NCBI RefSeq assembly: GCF_036013745.1
Contig: NZ_CP107880.1
Location: 3,534,001 to 3,598,000, forward strand
Direction: 5' to 3'
DNA: 64,000 bases
Source: Streptomyces sp. NBC_00483
GTDB lineage: Bacteria > Actinomycetota > Actinomycetes > Streptomycetales > Streptomycetaceae
Shown here: piece by piece, positions 29,067-37,894 of the stretch
How positions within the stretch are numbered: the stretch's first letter is position 1
Layout: each line of letters opens with the position of its first letter
Notes under the pieces: model-generated
Told to the model about the DNA's origin: nothing
Seen by the model: only the letters and a program-made list of their open reading frames with translations
Database searches by the model: none
Position numbers and translations under genes: made by a program

Positions 29067-29840
29067 ATGGGTGAACGGGAAGCCGTCATCTCGCTGAGCA
29101 AGGTGACCGCCGAGCTCGGCGGGCGTCCCGTGCTGCGCGGCATCGATCTCACCGTGCACCGCGGCGAGGTCGTGGCCCTGCTGGGGGCGAACGGCTCGGG
29201 CAAGTCCACCGCGATCCGCAGCGTCATCGGGCAGGTCCCGACCACCGGCGGCGGGATCGAGATCTTCGGCACGCCGCGGCGGCGCTTCAAGGACTGGGCG
29301 CGCGTCGGCTACGTACCGCAGCGCACGACGGCCGCGGGCGGCGTGCCCGCGACGGTGTCCGAGGTCGTCTCCTCCGGCCGCTTGTCGCGCGCGAAGTTCG
29401 GCATGATGCGCAAGGCCGACCGGGACGCGGTGACCCGCGCCCTCGAACTCGTCGGGATGGCGGACCGCGCGAAGGACTCCGTGGACGCGCTCTCCGGCGG
29501 CCAGCACCAGCGCGTGCTCATCGCGCGCGCCCTGGCCGCCGAACCCGAGCTGCTGATCATGGACGAGCCGATGGCGGGCGTCGACCTGGCCAGCCAGGAG
29601 ATCCTCGCGGCGACGCTGCGCACGCAGGTCGCGGCCGGCGCGTCCGTCCTCCTCGTGCTGCACGAACTCGGCCCGCTGGAACCGCTGATCGACCGCGCGG
29701 TCGTCCTGCGCGACGGCTGCGTGCTGCACGACGGCCCGCCCCCGCAGGCCGTCGGCCAGCACGCGCTGCCCGGACACGACCACGTACACCCGCACACGCA
29801 CGCGGCCGCCGAGCCGATCCGGACAGGACTGCTGAGCTGA
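29067..29840 (+). CDS. znuC: Zinc ABC transporter ATP-binding protein
   Basis: This 257-residue ABC ATPase energises zinc import. Walker A is GANGSGKST, the Q-loop is VPQR, the signature is LSGGQHQR and Walker B is LLIMDEPMAGVD. The C-terminal tail is unusually His-rich (GHDHVHPHTH), suggesting metal sensing or binding on the ATPase. It has an AAGGAGG site at good spacing and overlaps znuB by one base (TGATG). Confidence 0.95.
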   Translation: MGEREAVISLSKVTAELGGRPVLRGIDLTVHRGEVVALLGANGSGKSTAIRSVIGQVPTTGGGIEIFGTPRRRFKDWARVGYVPQRTTAAGGVPATVSEVVSSGRLSRAKFGMMRKADRDAVTRALELVGMADRAKDSVDALSGGQHQRVLIARALAAEPELLIMDEPMAGVDLASQEILAATLRTQVAAGASVLLVLHELGPLEPLIDRAVVLRDGCVLHDGPPPQAVGQHALPGHDHVHPHTHAAAEPIRTGLLS

Positions 29841-30721
29841 TGGAACTCCTCTCCTACGACTTCATGCAGCGGGCGCTGCTCGCCGCCGTCCTCGTCGGCA
29901 TCACGGCCCCGGCCGTCGGCATCTACCTGGTGCAGCGCCGCCAGGCCCTGATGGGCGACGGCATCGGCCACGTGGCGATGACGGGCGTCGGCCTCGGCTT
30001 CCTGCTCTCGACCTCGCCGGTGTGGATGGCGACGCTGGTCTCCGTACTCGGCGCCGTGATCATGGAGTTGATCCGCTGGTACGGGAAGACGCGCGGCGAC
30101 ATCGCGCTCGCGATGCTCTTCTACGGAGGCATGGCGGGCGGCGTCATGTTCATCAACCTGGCGCCCGGCGGCTCCAACGCCAACCTCAACTCGTACCTCT
30201 TCGGCTCGCTGTCGACGGTGTCGGAGGACGACGTCCTCGCCATCTGCCTGCTCGCGGCCTTCGTGGTGCTCGTGACGGTGGGCCTGCGCAAGCAGCTGTT
30301 CGCGGTGAGCCAGGACGAGGAGTTCGCGCGGGTCACGGGCCTTCCGGTGCGCTTCCTGAACCTGCTGATCGCGATCACGGCGGCGGTCACGGTGACCGTC
30401 GCGATGCGCGTGGTCGGCCTGCTCCTGGTCTCCGCCCTGATGGTGGTGCCGGTCGCCGCGGCGCAGCAGCTGACGCGCAGCTTCAAGGCGACGTTCGTGA
30501 TCTCGGTGGCGCTCGGCGTCGCGGTGACGCTCGGCGGCACCGCCACGTCGTACTACCAGGACGTGCCGCCCGGAGCGACGATCGTGCTGCTGACCATCGC
30601 GGCGTTCATCGTCCTCGCGCTGCTCTCGAAGCCGCTCGCCCGGCGCAGGGCACGGTCGGTCCCGGCGCACTCCGAGTGCCCGATCCCGGAGCAGGCCGCG
30701 ACTCCTTCCCTTCATGGATGA
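29840..30721 (+). CDS. znuB: Zinc ABC transporter permease
   Basis: This 293-residue permease of the ABC-3 family has about eight to nine hydrophobic segments. MGDGIGHVAMTGVGLGFLL is the typical early motif, and FAVSQDEEFARVTGLPV is the cytoplasmic loop that contacts the ATPase. It is translationally linked to znuC by TGATG. The C-terminal tail after about residue 270 is hydrophilic and ends PSLHG. Confidence 0.94.
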   Translation: MELLSYDFMQRALLAAVLVGITAPAVGIYLVQRRQALMGDGIGHVAMTGVGLGFLLSTSPVWMATLVSVLGAVIMELIRWYGKTRGDIALAMLFYGGMAGGVMFINLAPGGSNANLNSYLFGSLSTVSEDDVLAICLLAAFVVLVTVGLRKQLFAVSQDEEFARVTGLPVRFLNLLIAITAAVTVTVAMRVVGLLLVSALMVVPVAAAQQLTRSFKATFVISVALGVAVTLGGTATSYYQDVPPGATIVLLTIAAFIVLALLSKPLARRRARSVPAHSECPIPEQAATPSLHG

Positions 30722-30788
30722 CCCACGTCCAGCGCCTCCTGGCACAATGGCGGCCGTACGTACGTGGCAGGGATGTGAGGAGAAACCC

Positions 30789-31202
30789 GTGGCAGCCCCG
30801 GTTCGAGGCAGGTCGACCCGCCAGCGCGCGGCCGTGGCGGCGGCGCTCGACGAGGTGGACGAGTTCCGCAGCGCCCAGGAGCTGCACGACGTCCTCAAGC
30901 ACAAGGGCGACTCCGTCGGGCTGACCACGGTGTACCGCACGCTTCAGTCCCTCGCCGACGCGGGCGAGGTGGATGTCCTGCGCACCTCGGAGGGCGAGGC
31001 GGTCTACCGCCGCTGCTCCACGGGTGACCATCACCACCACCTGGTGTGCCGGGTGTGCGGCAAGGCGGTCGAGGTCGAGGGCCCCGCAGTGGAGAAGTGG
31101 GCCGAGGCAATTGCCTCCGAGCACGGTTACGTCAACGTGGCCCACACGGTGGAGATCTTCGGCACCTGCGCGGAGTGCGCGGCGGCTGCCTCCGCGCACT
31201 GA
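30789..31202 (+). CDS. zur: Zinc uptake regulator, Fur family
   Basis: This 137-residue Fur-family repressor has a winged helix (RSTRQRAAVAAALDEV...TTVYRTLQSLADAG) and metal sites: GDHHHHLVCRVCGK with the first CxxC, and FGTCAEC with the second CxxC (structural zinc). The GTG at 30789 with GAGGAGA upstream gives normal family length. Its position after znuACB and the two boxes before znuA point to Zur rather than Fur or Nur. It ends one base before the stop of the convergent STAND gene. Confidence 0.93.
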   Translation: MAAPVRGRSTRQRAAVAAALDEVDEFRSAQELHDVLKHKGDSVGLTTVYRTLQSLADAGEVDVLRTSEGEAVYRRCSTGDHHHHLVCRVCGKAVEVEGPAVEKWAEAIASEHGYVNVAHTVEIFGTCAECAAAASAH

Positions 31203-31203
31203 G

Positions 31204-33603
31204 TCACCCGCCGGCCGCGTCGCCGGCCCCTGACGCGTCGCCGGCCCCGGCCGCGTCGCCGACTTCCTCGTCGTCCTTGCCGTCGGATGCGCACAGGGCG
31301 GCGATCTGGGTGCGGGTCCCGACCCCGAGCTTGGTCAGGATGTGCTCGACGTGGGCGTCCGCCGTGCGCTTGGAGATGACGAGTCGCTCCGCGATCTCCC
31401 GGTTGGTCAGGCCGACCGCGACCAGGGACGCCACCTCCCGCTCCCGCGGGGTGAGCGCCTCGGCCACCTCTGGTGCGCGCGGGGTCGGTACCGCGGTGGC
31501 CGACGGCAGATCCTCGGTCAGCGCCCGCTCGACCGCCGCCTGTGTGCTGAGGGCCTCGCCCTCGCGGTAGAACCGCTGGAACTCCCGCTCCCCCAGCGCC
31601 ACCCGGGACGCCCGGGCCGCCTCCTCGTGCAGCCCGCTCAGGAGCGGTATCGCGAACCGCGGCGTCAGGACCGACAGCGCCCACAGCCGGTCGGCGGCGC
31701 CGTGCAGCACCGCGACGCGGGACGCCTTGCCCTCCTCGGCGGCGCGCCAGGCGAAGGCATCCAGGAGCTGGGCGATGCCCACCCTGTCGTGCAGGGCGAG
31801 CTTGATGCGGATGCCCTCGCGGGCGCACTCGATGCTGTCGGCGTGATCGCCCCTGATCCACAGGCCCATGGACTTGACCCACAGGATCACCCCGCGTGCC
31901 CAGCGCTCCTCCGGGATCACGGCCATGCGCTCCAGCGCCTCATCGCACAGGCGGATGCCCTGGTCGCTGTCCTGGCCCGACAGGACATACAGGCCTGCGG
32001 CGTAGTACGTGGTCGACACCATCCCGAACTCGTCGCCCAGTTCGGCCATCATCCGGCGTGCCTCGGCGTACTGCTCCTCGCATCCTTCGTAGTCTCCGAG
32101 GAACACCCGGTTGAACGTGCGGAACGCCAGCGTCCAGGCGAGCCCCGACCGGTCGCCGATGGTCTCCGCGATCTCCTTCGCCTCGTCGAGCAGGGTCCGG
32201 TTGTCCTGTCGCTCGCCCTGGACGTCCATGAAACCGCTGGTGCTCCACAGGGCCTTGACCCGCTCCGGGGACGGTTTCTTCGATCCGGTCAGACCGCGCC
32301 GCATCCAGTGCCGGCCCTGGATGAACAGTGCGGTGCAGACCCAGTACCCCCAGAGCCGGACGGCGAGTTGGAGTCCCGCGTACGGCTCGTCGGGGGTACT
32401 GAACGAGTACTCCATGGCGGCCTGGAGGTTCTCGTGGTCGGCGACGAGGCGCCGCACCCAGGGCAGTTGACCGTCGCCGAACCACTCCGCGTCGAACTGT
32501 CCGGCGACCTCCAGGTAGTAGTCCCTGTGGCGCCGCCTGGCCCGCGCCTCCTCCTCCGCCGGCACGAGGTGTTCCAGGCCGAACTCGCGGATGGTGTCGA
32601 GCATCCGGTAGCGCGACCCGTCTCCGGTCTCCAGGTGCCGCACGATGGACTTGTCGACGAGCCCCACCAGGGCGTCGAAGACCTCGTCCGTGGGCAACTC
32701 GGCGTCGGCGCACACCACTTCGGCGGCCTCCAGGTCGAACCCGCCGGCGAACACGGCGAGCCGCGCCCAGAGCAGCCGCTCCCGGTCGGTGCAGAGCTCA
32801 TGGCTCCAGTCGATGGTCGTCCGCAGCGTCTGGTGGCGCGGCACGGTGACGCGGCGGCCGCCGGTGAGGAGCCGGAAGCGGTGGTCGAGGCGGCGCAGCA
32901 GCTGCTCCGGTGAGATCACCCGCAGCCGGGCGACGGCGAGTTCGATGGCCAGCGGGATGCCGTCGAGGCGGCGGCACAGCGCGTGCACGGCGGCGCGGTT
33001 GCCGTCGGTGAGGACGAACTCGGGCGCGGCGGACTCCGCCCGGTCCACGAACAGCCGGACCGCGTCGGAGAGTTCGGCGCCGGGACGGCTGTCCGCTTCC
33101 GGTTCCGGCAGCGCCAGCGGCGGCACGGGCAGCACCTGCTCGCCGGGGATGTCGAGGGGCTGCCTGCTGGTGGCGATCAGACGGAGGCCGGGGGCGGCGC
33201 TCAGCAGGGCGTCGGCGAGCGTCGCGCAGGCGTCGACCAGGTGCTCGCAAGTGTCCAGGACGATCAGCGTCCGCCGCCCCGCGAGATGCGTGGCGAGCAC
33301 CTCGTGCACCCCGCGCCCGCCCTGCTCGGGCACGCCGAGCGCGCCGCACACGGCGTGCGGCAGCAGTTCGGGGTCGCTGAGCCCGGAGAGCGGTACGACG
33401 CACGCCCCGTCGGGGAAGTCGCCGAGCTGATCGCGCGCGGAGCGCATCGCCGTACGCGACTTGCCGACGCCGCCGGGGCCGGTCAGGGTGACCAGGCGCG
33501 AGCGGGTGAAGACGTCCTTGATCCGGGCGAGTTCGGGCGCCCGGCCGACGAAGCTCGTGGTCTCCGCGGGCAGCTCGCCCGGCGTCCGCACAGCCACGTC
33601 CAT
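31204..33603 (-). CDS. LuxR-family STAND (NB-ARC-like) ATPase regulator
   Basis: This 799-residue protein has a STAND NTPase module: FVGR at about residue 18, Walker A TGPGGVGKSR, Walker B-like LIVLDTCEHLV, LIATSRQPL, and LDGIPLAIELA. A winged-helix region (RMLDTIREFGLEHL) and a TPR-like sensor follow. A C-terminal LuxR helix-turn-helix ends the folded part (LTPREREVASLVAVGLTNREIAERLVISKRTADAHVEHIL). The tail contains an 18-bp tandem repeat encoding GDAAGAGDASGAGDAAGG. It is likely a large ligand-gated transcription factor. The N-terminal modules of the proteins at 40334 and 45945 are clearly related but lack the LuxR domain. It lies between zur and uppS, where mycobacteria have only a small gene, so it is probably an insertion. 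Confidence 0.88.
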   Translation of the reverse strand: MDVAVRTPGELPAETTSFVGRAPELARIKDVFTRSRLVTLTGPGGVGKSRTAMRSARDQLGDFPDGACVVPLSGLSDPELLPHAVCGALGVPEQGGRGVHEVLATHLAGRRTLIVLDTCEHLVDACATLADALLSAAPGLRLIATSRQPLDIPGEQVLPVPPLALPEPEADSRPGAELSDAVRLFVDRAESAAPEFVLTDGNRAAVHALCRRLDGIPLAIELAVARLRVISPEQLLRRLDHRFRLLTGGRRVTVPRHQTLRTTIDWSHELCTDRERLLWARLAVFAGGFDLEAAEVVCADAELPTDEVFDALVGLVDKSIVRHLETGDGSRYRMLDTIREFGLEHLVPAEEEARARRRHRDYYLEVAGQFDAEWFGDGQLPWVRRLVADHENLQAAMEYSFSTPDEPYAGLQLAVRLWGYWVCTALFIQGRHWMRRGLTGSKKPSPERVKALWSTSGFMDVQGERQDNRTLLDEAKEIAETIGDRSGLAWTLAFRTFNRVFLGDYEGCEEQYAEARRMMAELGDEFGMVSTTYYAAGLYVLSGQDSDQGIRLCDEALERMAVIPEERWARGVILWVKSMGLWIRGDHADSIECAREGIRIKLALHDRVGIAQLLDAFAWRAAEEGKASRVAVLHGAADRLWALSVLTPRFAIPLLSGLHEEAARASRVALGEREFQRFYREGEALSTQAAVERALTEDLPSATAVPTPRAPEVAEALTPREREVASLVAVGLTNREIAERLVISKRTADAHVEHILTKLGVGTRTQIAALCASDGKDDEEVGDAAGAGDASGAGDAAGG

Positions 33604-33737
33604 CCACCGCCCCCCTTGTCCGGTCGACCCCGAGTGGGTCGTTACTCACCGTAGGGGGCGGCGGTGCGCGGCGGGAGGGTTCGACCGGTTTTGACCGCTG
33701 CTGATTTCGGCCGCGGGTCGGACCCGGTCGCTGTGGC

Positions 33738-34568
33738 CTACTGCCCGCCCTCCAGCTGAAGCAGCACCTCGTTCGGCGTCGCCCCGCCGAACCGCCGGTC
33801 GCGCGAGGCGTACTCGACGCACGCGCGCCACAGGTCGCGGCGGTCGAAGTCCGGCCACAGGACGTCCTGGAAGACCATCTCGGCGTACGCGCTCTGCCAC
33901 AGAAGGTAGTTGGACGTGCGCTGTTCGCCGCTGGGGCGCAGGAACAGGTCCACGTCGGGCATGTCGGCGTAGTAGAGGTACTTCGCGAAGGTCTTCTCGC
34001 TGACCTTGGACGGGTCGAGGCGGCCCGCCTTCACGTCCTCTGCGAGCGCCTGCGCGGCGTCGGCGATCTCGGCGCGGCCGCCGTAGTTCATGCAGAAGTA
34101 CAAGGTCAGCTTGTCGTTGTCCTTGGTCTGCTCCTGGGAGATCTCCAGCTCCTTGGCGACCGACTTCCACAGCTTGGGCATGCGCCCCACCCAGCGCACC
34201 CGCACACCGAGCTCGTCGAGCTGGTCGCGGGTCTTGCGGATGAAGTCCCGGTTGAAGTTCATGAGGAAGCGCACCTCGTCGGGCGAGCGCTTCCAGTTCT
34301 CCGTGGAGAAGGCGTACAGGGAGATGGCGCCGACGCCCATCTCGATGGCGCCCTGGAGCACGTCGAGGACACGCTCCGCGCCGACCTTGTGGCCCTCGGT
34401 GCGCGGCAGGCCGCGGTCCTTGGCCCAGCGTCCGTTGCCGTCCATGACGATCGCCACGTGCTGGGGCACCAGCTCGCCGGGGATCTTCGGCGGCCGCGCG
34501 CCCGACGGGTGCGGTTCGGGCGCTGTGTACTCACGGCGGTTGCGTCCGAGGATTCCGCGACGTGCCAT
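33738..34568 (-). CDS. uppS: Isoprenyl transferase (undecaprenyl diphosphate synthase type)
   Basis: This 276-residue cis-prenyltransferase makes polyprenyl diphosphate carrier lipid for peptidoglycan and other envelope glycans. It shows the catalytic MDGNGRWAK (Asp43), [22 protein letters not shown] and the C-terminal [20 protein letters not shown] with the diphosphate-binding arginines. The N-terminal 30-residue extension is typical for actinobacteria. It lies 37 bp after recO on the same strand, an order conserved in mycobacteria. Confidence 0.95.
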   Translation of the reverse strand: MARRGILGRNRREYTAPEPHPSGARPPKIPGELVPQHVAIVMDGNGRWAKDRGLPRTEGHKVGAERVLDVLQGAIEMGVGAISLYAFSTENWKRSPDEVRFLMNFNRDFIRKTRDQLDELGVRVRWVGRMPKLWKSVAKELEISQEQTKDNDKLTLYFCMNYGGRAEIADAAQALAEDVKAGRLDPSKVSEKTFAKYLYYADMPDVDLFLRPSGEQRTSNYLLWQSAYAEMVFQDVLWPDFDRRDLWRACVEYASRDRRFGGATPNEVLLQLEGGQ

Positions 34569-34605
34569 CTTCCGGGCCTCTCCCCTAGCTCAGTGCCAGC
34601 TCTCG

Positions 34606-35355
34606 CTAGCTTTTCTCTACGTAGCGCAGCGATCGCAGTCCGCGCTCAAGGTGCCAGTGCAGGTAGGCCGACACCAGCCCGTTGCCCTCCCGGACGAACC
34701 GTGCCTCGCACGTGTCCGCCGTCTCCCAGTCTCCGGTGAGCAGCGCACCGAGCAGGACGAGGGCCTGCGGTGAGGGTACGACGCTGCCCGGTACCCGGCA
34801 GTCGACGCAAACCGAGCCGCCCGCGCCGACGGAGAAAAACCGGTTGGGACCGGGCATTCCGCACTTCGCGCAGTCACCGAAGGTGGGTGCGTAGCCGTTG
34901 ACCGCGAGCGAGCGCAGCAGGAACGCGTCGAGCACGAGGCCCGGCGCGTGCTCGCCGCGGGCGAGCGTGCGCAGGGCGCCGACGAGGAGCAGGTACTGCT
35001 GTACCGCGGGTTCGCCCTCGTGGTCGGTGAACCGTTCCGCCGTCTCCAGCATCGCGGTGCCGGCCGTATACCGCCCGTAGTCCGTCACGATGCCGCCGCC
35101 GTACGCGGCGATGGTCTCGCTCTGCGTGCACAGCGGGAGCCCGCGGCCGATCAACTCGCTGCCCCGCGCGAAGAACTGCACGTCCACGTGCGAGAAGGGT
35201 TCGAGGCGGGCGCCGAACTTGGACTTGGTGCGCCGCACACCGCGGGCGACGGCGCGCACGCGGCCGTGGTTGCGGGTGAGCAGCGTGATGATGCGGTCGG
35301 CTTCGCCGAGTTTCTGGGTGCGCAGCACGACTCCGTCGTCCCGAATGAGAGTCAT
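34606..35355 (-). CDS. recO: DNA repair protein RecO
   Basis: This 249-residue RecO mediates RecA loading and strand annealing in recombinational repair. The N-terminal OB-fold (MTLIRDDGVVLRTQKLGEADRI) is followed by a helical domain with a zinc-finger-like set of cysteines (CAKCGMPG and CVDCRVPG). The ATG overlaps the stop of an 18-codon reading frame just upstream (ATGA), so recO is probably translationally coupled to it. The uppS gene follows. Confidence 0.95.
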   Translation of the reverse strand: MTLIRDDGVVLRTQKLGEADRIITLLTRNHGRVRAVARGVRRTKSKFGARLEPFSHVDVQFFARGSELIGRGLPLCTQSETIAAYGGGIVTDYGRYTAGTAMLETAERFTDHEGEPAVQQYLLLVGALRTLARGEHAPGLVLDAFLLRSLAVNGYAPTFGDCAKCGMPGPNRFFSVGAGGSVCVDCRVPGSVVPSPQALVLLGALLTGDWETADTCEARFVREGNGLVSAYLHWHLERGLRSLRYVEKS

Positions 35356-35408
35356 CGCGCGCCCTCGCGCTTCTCATCGTCGTCGCGGAACAGGCTCATG
35401 CCTCTCAT
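35352..35408 (-). CDS. 18-codon ORF coupled between the Rrf2 gene and recO
   Basis: The frame encodes MRG followed by MSLFRDDDEKREGAR. Its ATG (35408) overlaps the stop of the Rrf2 gene and its stop overlaps the recO start, both as ATGA. A second in-frame ATG is at 35399. The product is short, charged and unlike anything I recognise; it may act only to relay ribosomes into recO. The reading frame is seen directly; expression is inferred. Confidence 0.5.
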   Translation of the reverse strand: MRGMSLFRDDDEKREGAR

Positions 35409-35926
35409 TGTCCCTTACGGACGGAGCCCGTTTGCGGGAACGGGGGCAGGGGTGCGGTCGGATCCGCCAGCCATGCGCGCCCGCGCGAGCGCACCGCCCC
35501 GCTCAGGCCCCCGCTCAGGTCCGCCACCGTCACGGCCCGCAGCGACTCCCGCCAGGCCCGGTCCGCGTCGTACATGACCTGCGCCACTCCGCACGGCCCC
35601 GTGCACCGCTCGGGTGGGATGGCGCACGCGCCGCGCTGCCGGATCTCGCCGCAGACGAAGGCGGGCGCGGAGCCCTCGACCGCCTCCACCACGTCGAGCA
35701 CGGTGATGTCCTTCGGGTCGCGGGCGAGCCGGAACCCGCCGCGCGGGCCGGATGTGGCGGTCAGCACACCGGCGGCGGCAAGGGACTTGAGGTGCTTGGC
35801 GAGGTACGCCTCGGGCAGCCCGTAGTACCCGGCGAGCGTGGAGCGGCGCACGGCGGCACCGGGCGGCGCCTGCACGAGGAGCACGCAGCAGTGCACGCCC
35901 CACTCGACGCCCTGCGACAACTTCAT
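35405..35926 (-). CDS. Rrf2-family regulator with a cysteine cluster
   Basis: This 173-residue Rrf2 protein has an N-terminal winged helix (MKLSQGVEWGVHCCVLL...LAGYYGLPEAYLAKHLKSLAAAG) and the wing GPRGGFRLAR. A four-cysteine segment, CGEIRQRGACAIPPERCTGPC, follows at about residues 92-112. Rrf2 proteins with three cysteines here (NsrR, IscR, RsrR) bind an Fe-S cluster; this one has C-x8-C-x7-C-x3-C. The start at 35926 fits the family; the longer frame crosses the operator region. It is divergent from an MFS exporter, with inverted repeats between, and its 3' end is coupled to the small ORF before recO. Confidence 0.85.
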   Translation of the reverse strand: MKLSQGVEWGVHCCVLLVQAPPGAAVRRSTLAGYYGLPEAYLAKHLKSLAAAGVLTATSGPRGGFRLARDPKDITVLDVVEAVEGSAPAFVCGEIRQRGACAIPPERCTGPCGVAQVMYDADRAWRESLRAVTVADLSGGLSGAVRSRGRAWLADPTAPLPPFPQTGSVRKGQ

Positions 35927-35944
35927 GGGACCCGAGGCTACCCT

Positions 35945-35974
35945 TCCATCCACTTGATGGATATTCAATGTCCA
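35945..35974. promoter_or_regulatory. Inverted repeats between Rrf2 regulator and MFS pump 4
   Basis: TCCATC-CACTT-GATGGA (35945-35961) and the overlapping TGGATATTCAATGTCCA (35958-35974) form two nested palindromes in an AT-rich patch of a 65-bp divergent gap. This is the likely binding site of the Rrf2 protein. Confidence 0.6.
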
Positions 35975-35991
35975 TGATACCGATGGGTCTC

Positions 35992-37443
35992 ATGGCTGAC
36001 ATCCGGATCGGCACCACCATCGGCACCATCCCCGGACAGGAGGACACCTCCGACGGGCCCTCCCCCGCCGACCGGCGCATGCTCGCGGTCGCCCTCACCG
36101 CCACGTTCATGGGGAGCTTCGACCTCTTCGTCGTGAACGTCGCCACCGAGGCGCTCCGCGCGGACCTGCGCGCGAGCGACGCGGCGCTCGAACTCGTCGT
36201 GTCCGGCTACGCGTTCGCGTACGCGGCGGGTCTGATCACGGGCGGCCGGCTCGGGGACCGGTTCGGTTACCGGCGAACGTTCGTGGCGGGCATGGTGGCG
36301 TTCACGGTGACGTCGCTGCTGTGCGGGCTCGCCCAGGGGGCCGGGGAGCTGGTGGTGGCGCGGATGGCGCAGGGGCTCTCGGCGGCGGTGATGGTGCCGC
36401 AGGTGCTGTCGCTGGTGACGGCCCGTTTCCCGGCGGCGCACCGGGGCCGGGCCACCGGCTGGAACGGGGCGATGGCGGGCATCGGGTCGATCGCCGGGCA
36501 GCTCCTCGGTGGCGTACTCCTCCAGGCGGACGTGTTCGGGCTCGGCTGGCGCGCGGTGTTCCTGGTGAACGTTCCCGTGGGCGTGGTGGCCTCGGTCGCC
36601 GCGTGGCGGATGCTGCCGCCCCATGTCGCCGGGCCCCGTCGGCAGTTCGACGCGCTCGGCGCGCTGGGGGTCACCGCGACGCTGGCCCTGCTCCTGGTGC
36701 CGCTGGCGCTCGGCAGGGACGAGGGGTGGCCGGTGTGGACGTGGGTGTGCCTGGCGGCGGCCGCCCCCGTGGCGTGGGCGACGTGGCGGTGGCAGCGGGT
36801 GCTGCGGGCGCGCGGCGGAGAGCCGGTGCTCAACCCCGCCCTCTTCCGCAACCGCCCGTATCTGACCCTGCTCGCGGGCCTGGGGGCCTTCCAGCTCTAC
36901 TTCGGCGCCTATATGTTCACGCTCGCGCTGCTGCTCCAGGCGGGCCTCGGCGCGAGCCCGCTCACGGCCGGCGCGGTGTTCGTCCCGCAGGCGGTCATGT
37001 TCACCACGGGTTCGCTGCTCAGCGGGCGACTCACGGCACGGTACGGGGTGCGGTGGCCGGTGACGGGCGGGGCGCTGGTGGTGGGCGGCCTGGCCCTCGC
37101 CGCGGGCCGGCTCACCGCGTCCGACGGGGCGATCTCCCCCTGGGCCCTGACGCCCGCCCTCCTCCTCAACGGCCTCGGCAACGGCCTGCTGATGCCGCCG
37201 ATCATCGGTGCGGCCCTGTCCCGGGTGACACCCGGGACGGCGGGCGCGGCGTCCGGGATGCTCAACACGGCTCAGCAGGCGGCGAGTTCCCTGGGCGTCG
37301 CCCTGCTCGGCATGCTGTTCTTCGCGGTGTCAGGACCCGGCCTGCGGGACGCGCGGGCCGGGATGACGGCCGTATCGGCGGTGTTCGCGGTGCTCGTGGC
37401 CGTGGCGGCGGCCCTGATGTGGTCGACCCACCGAAGGGCCTAG
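35992..37443 (+). CDS. MFS efflux transporter 4
   Basis: This roughly 483-residue MFS exporter (DHA2-like) has SFDLFVVNVATEALRADL in helix 1, GGRLGDRFGYRRTF (motif A) and GIGSIAGQLLGGVLLQADVFG (motif C). It may start at 35992 (MADIRIG) or at an in-frame ATG at 35968. It is divergent from the Rrf2-type regulator, which probably controls it. Its stop overlaps the stop of the convergent small gene in a CTAG. Substrate unknown; a redox-active or nitrosative compound would fit an Fe-S regulator. Confidence 0.87.
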   Translation: MADIRIGTTIGTIPGQEDTSDGPSPADRRMLAVALTATFMGSFDLFVVNVATEALRADLRASDAALELVVSGYAFAYAAGLITGGRLGDRFGYRRTFVAGMVAFTVTSLLCGLAQGAGELVVARMAQGLSAAVMVPQVLSLVTARFPAAHRGRATGWNGAMAGIGSIAGQLLGGVLLQADVFGLGWRAVFLVNVPVGVVASVAAWRMLPPHVAGPRRQFDALGALGVTATLALLLVPLALGRDEGWPVWTWVCLAAAAPVAWATWRWQRVLRARGGEPVLNPALFRNRPYLTLLAGLGAFQLYFGAYMFTLALLLQAGLGASPLTAGAVFVPQAVMFTTGSLLSGRLTARYGVRWPVTGGALVVGGLALAAGRLTASDGAISPWALTPALLLNGLGNGLLMPPIIGAALSRVTPGTAGAASGMLNTAQQAASSLGVALLGMLFFAVSGPGLRDARAGMTAVSAVFAVLVAVAAALMWSTHRRA

Positions 37444-37655
37444 GGCACCTCACCCCGGCTTCTTCTGTTCTCGTACGCCGTCGCGGCCCGCACCCGCTCC
37501 GTCGTCGACGCCACGCGCAGCACCTCCGGCGGACAGTCCCACTCACGCCCGCCCCCGAAGGGCCGCAACTGTACGTACGGCCCCTCGTGCCCCATCACTC
37601 GTCCCACCTGACCCGTGCTCGTGTCGATCGCGTACGAACCGATCGGCGGTTTCAT
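37440..37655 (-). CDS. Small conserved-type hypothetical protein B1
   Basis: This 71-residue protein of unknown function begins MKPPIGSYAIDTSTGQVGRVMG and contains GGREWDCPPEVL. I recall similar small proteins next to XRE-DUF5753 genes in Streptomyces but cannot name a family. It overlaps the upstream small gene by ATGA, so the two form an operon divergent from XRE regulator B. Confidence 0.65.
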   Translation of the reverse strand: MKPPIGSYAIDTSTGQVGRVMGHEGPYVQLRPFGGGREWDCPPEVLRVASTTERVRAATAYENRRSRGEVP

Positions 37656-37894
37656 GGCGTAGCGCTCCTGTCGTCCGTCCCTGCAAGGACTACGGCGGCG
37701 AGCCGGGCCGCCGTGTCAACCGGACAACGCCCCAATTCCACCAAGGGACACGGGGCACTCCGTGCGATTGACCCGGGATCGAGGCCGAGCGAGGGCAGCA
37801 CAATTCCCGCTCCGGCGAGTGCGGCTCGCAATGTCTCCACCATTTCCTCGGCTTCCTCCACGCACAGCGCGGCGTGCTTCGATTGTTCCGTCAC
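37652..37894 (-). CDS. Small hypothetical protein B2
   Basis: This 80-residue protein of unknown function starts at a GTG (VTEQSKHAAL) chosen because GGGGAG lies four bases upstream; an ATG 18 bases earlier is possible. The N-terminal half is a predicted helix (CVEEAEEMVETLRAAL), and the middle has GLDPGSIARSAPCPLVELGRC. It is coupled to B1 and divergent from XRE regulator B. Confidence 0.6.
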   Translation of the reverse strand: MTEQSKHAALCVEEAEEMVETLRAALAGAGIVLPSLGLDPGSIARSAPCPLVELGRCPVDTAARLAAVVLAGTDDRSATP

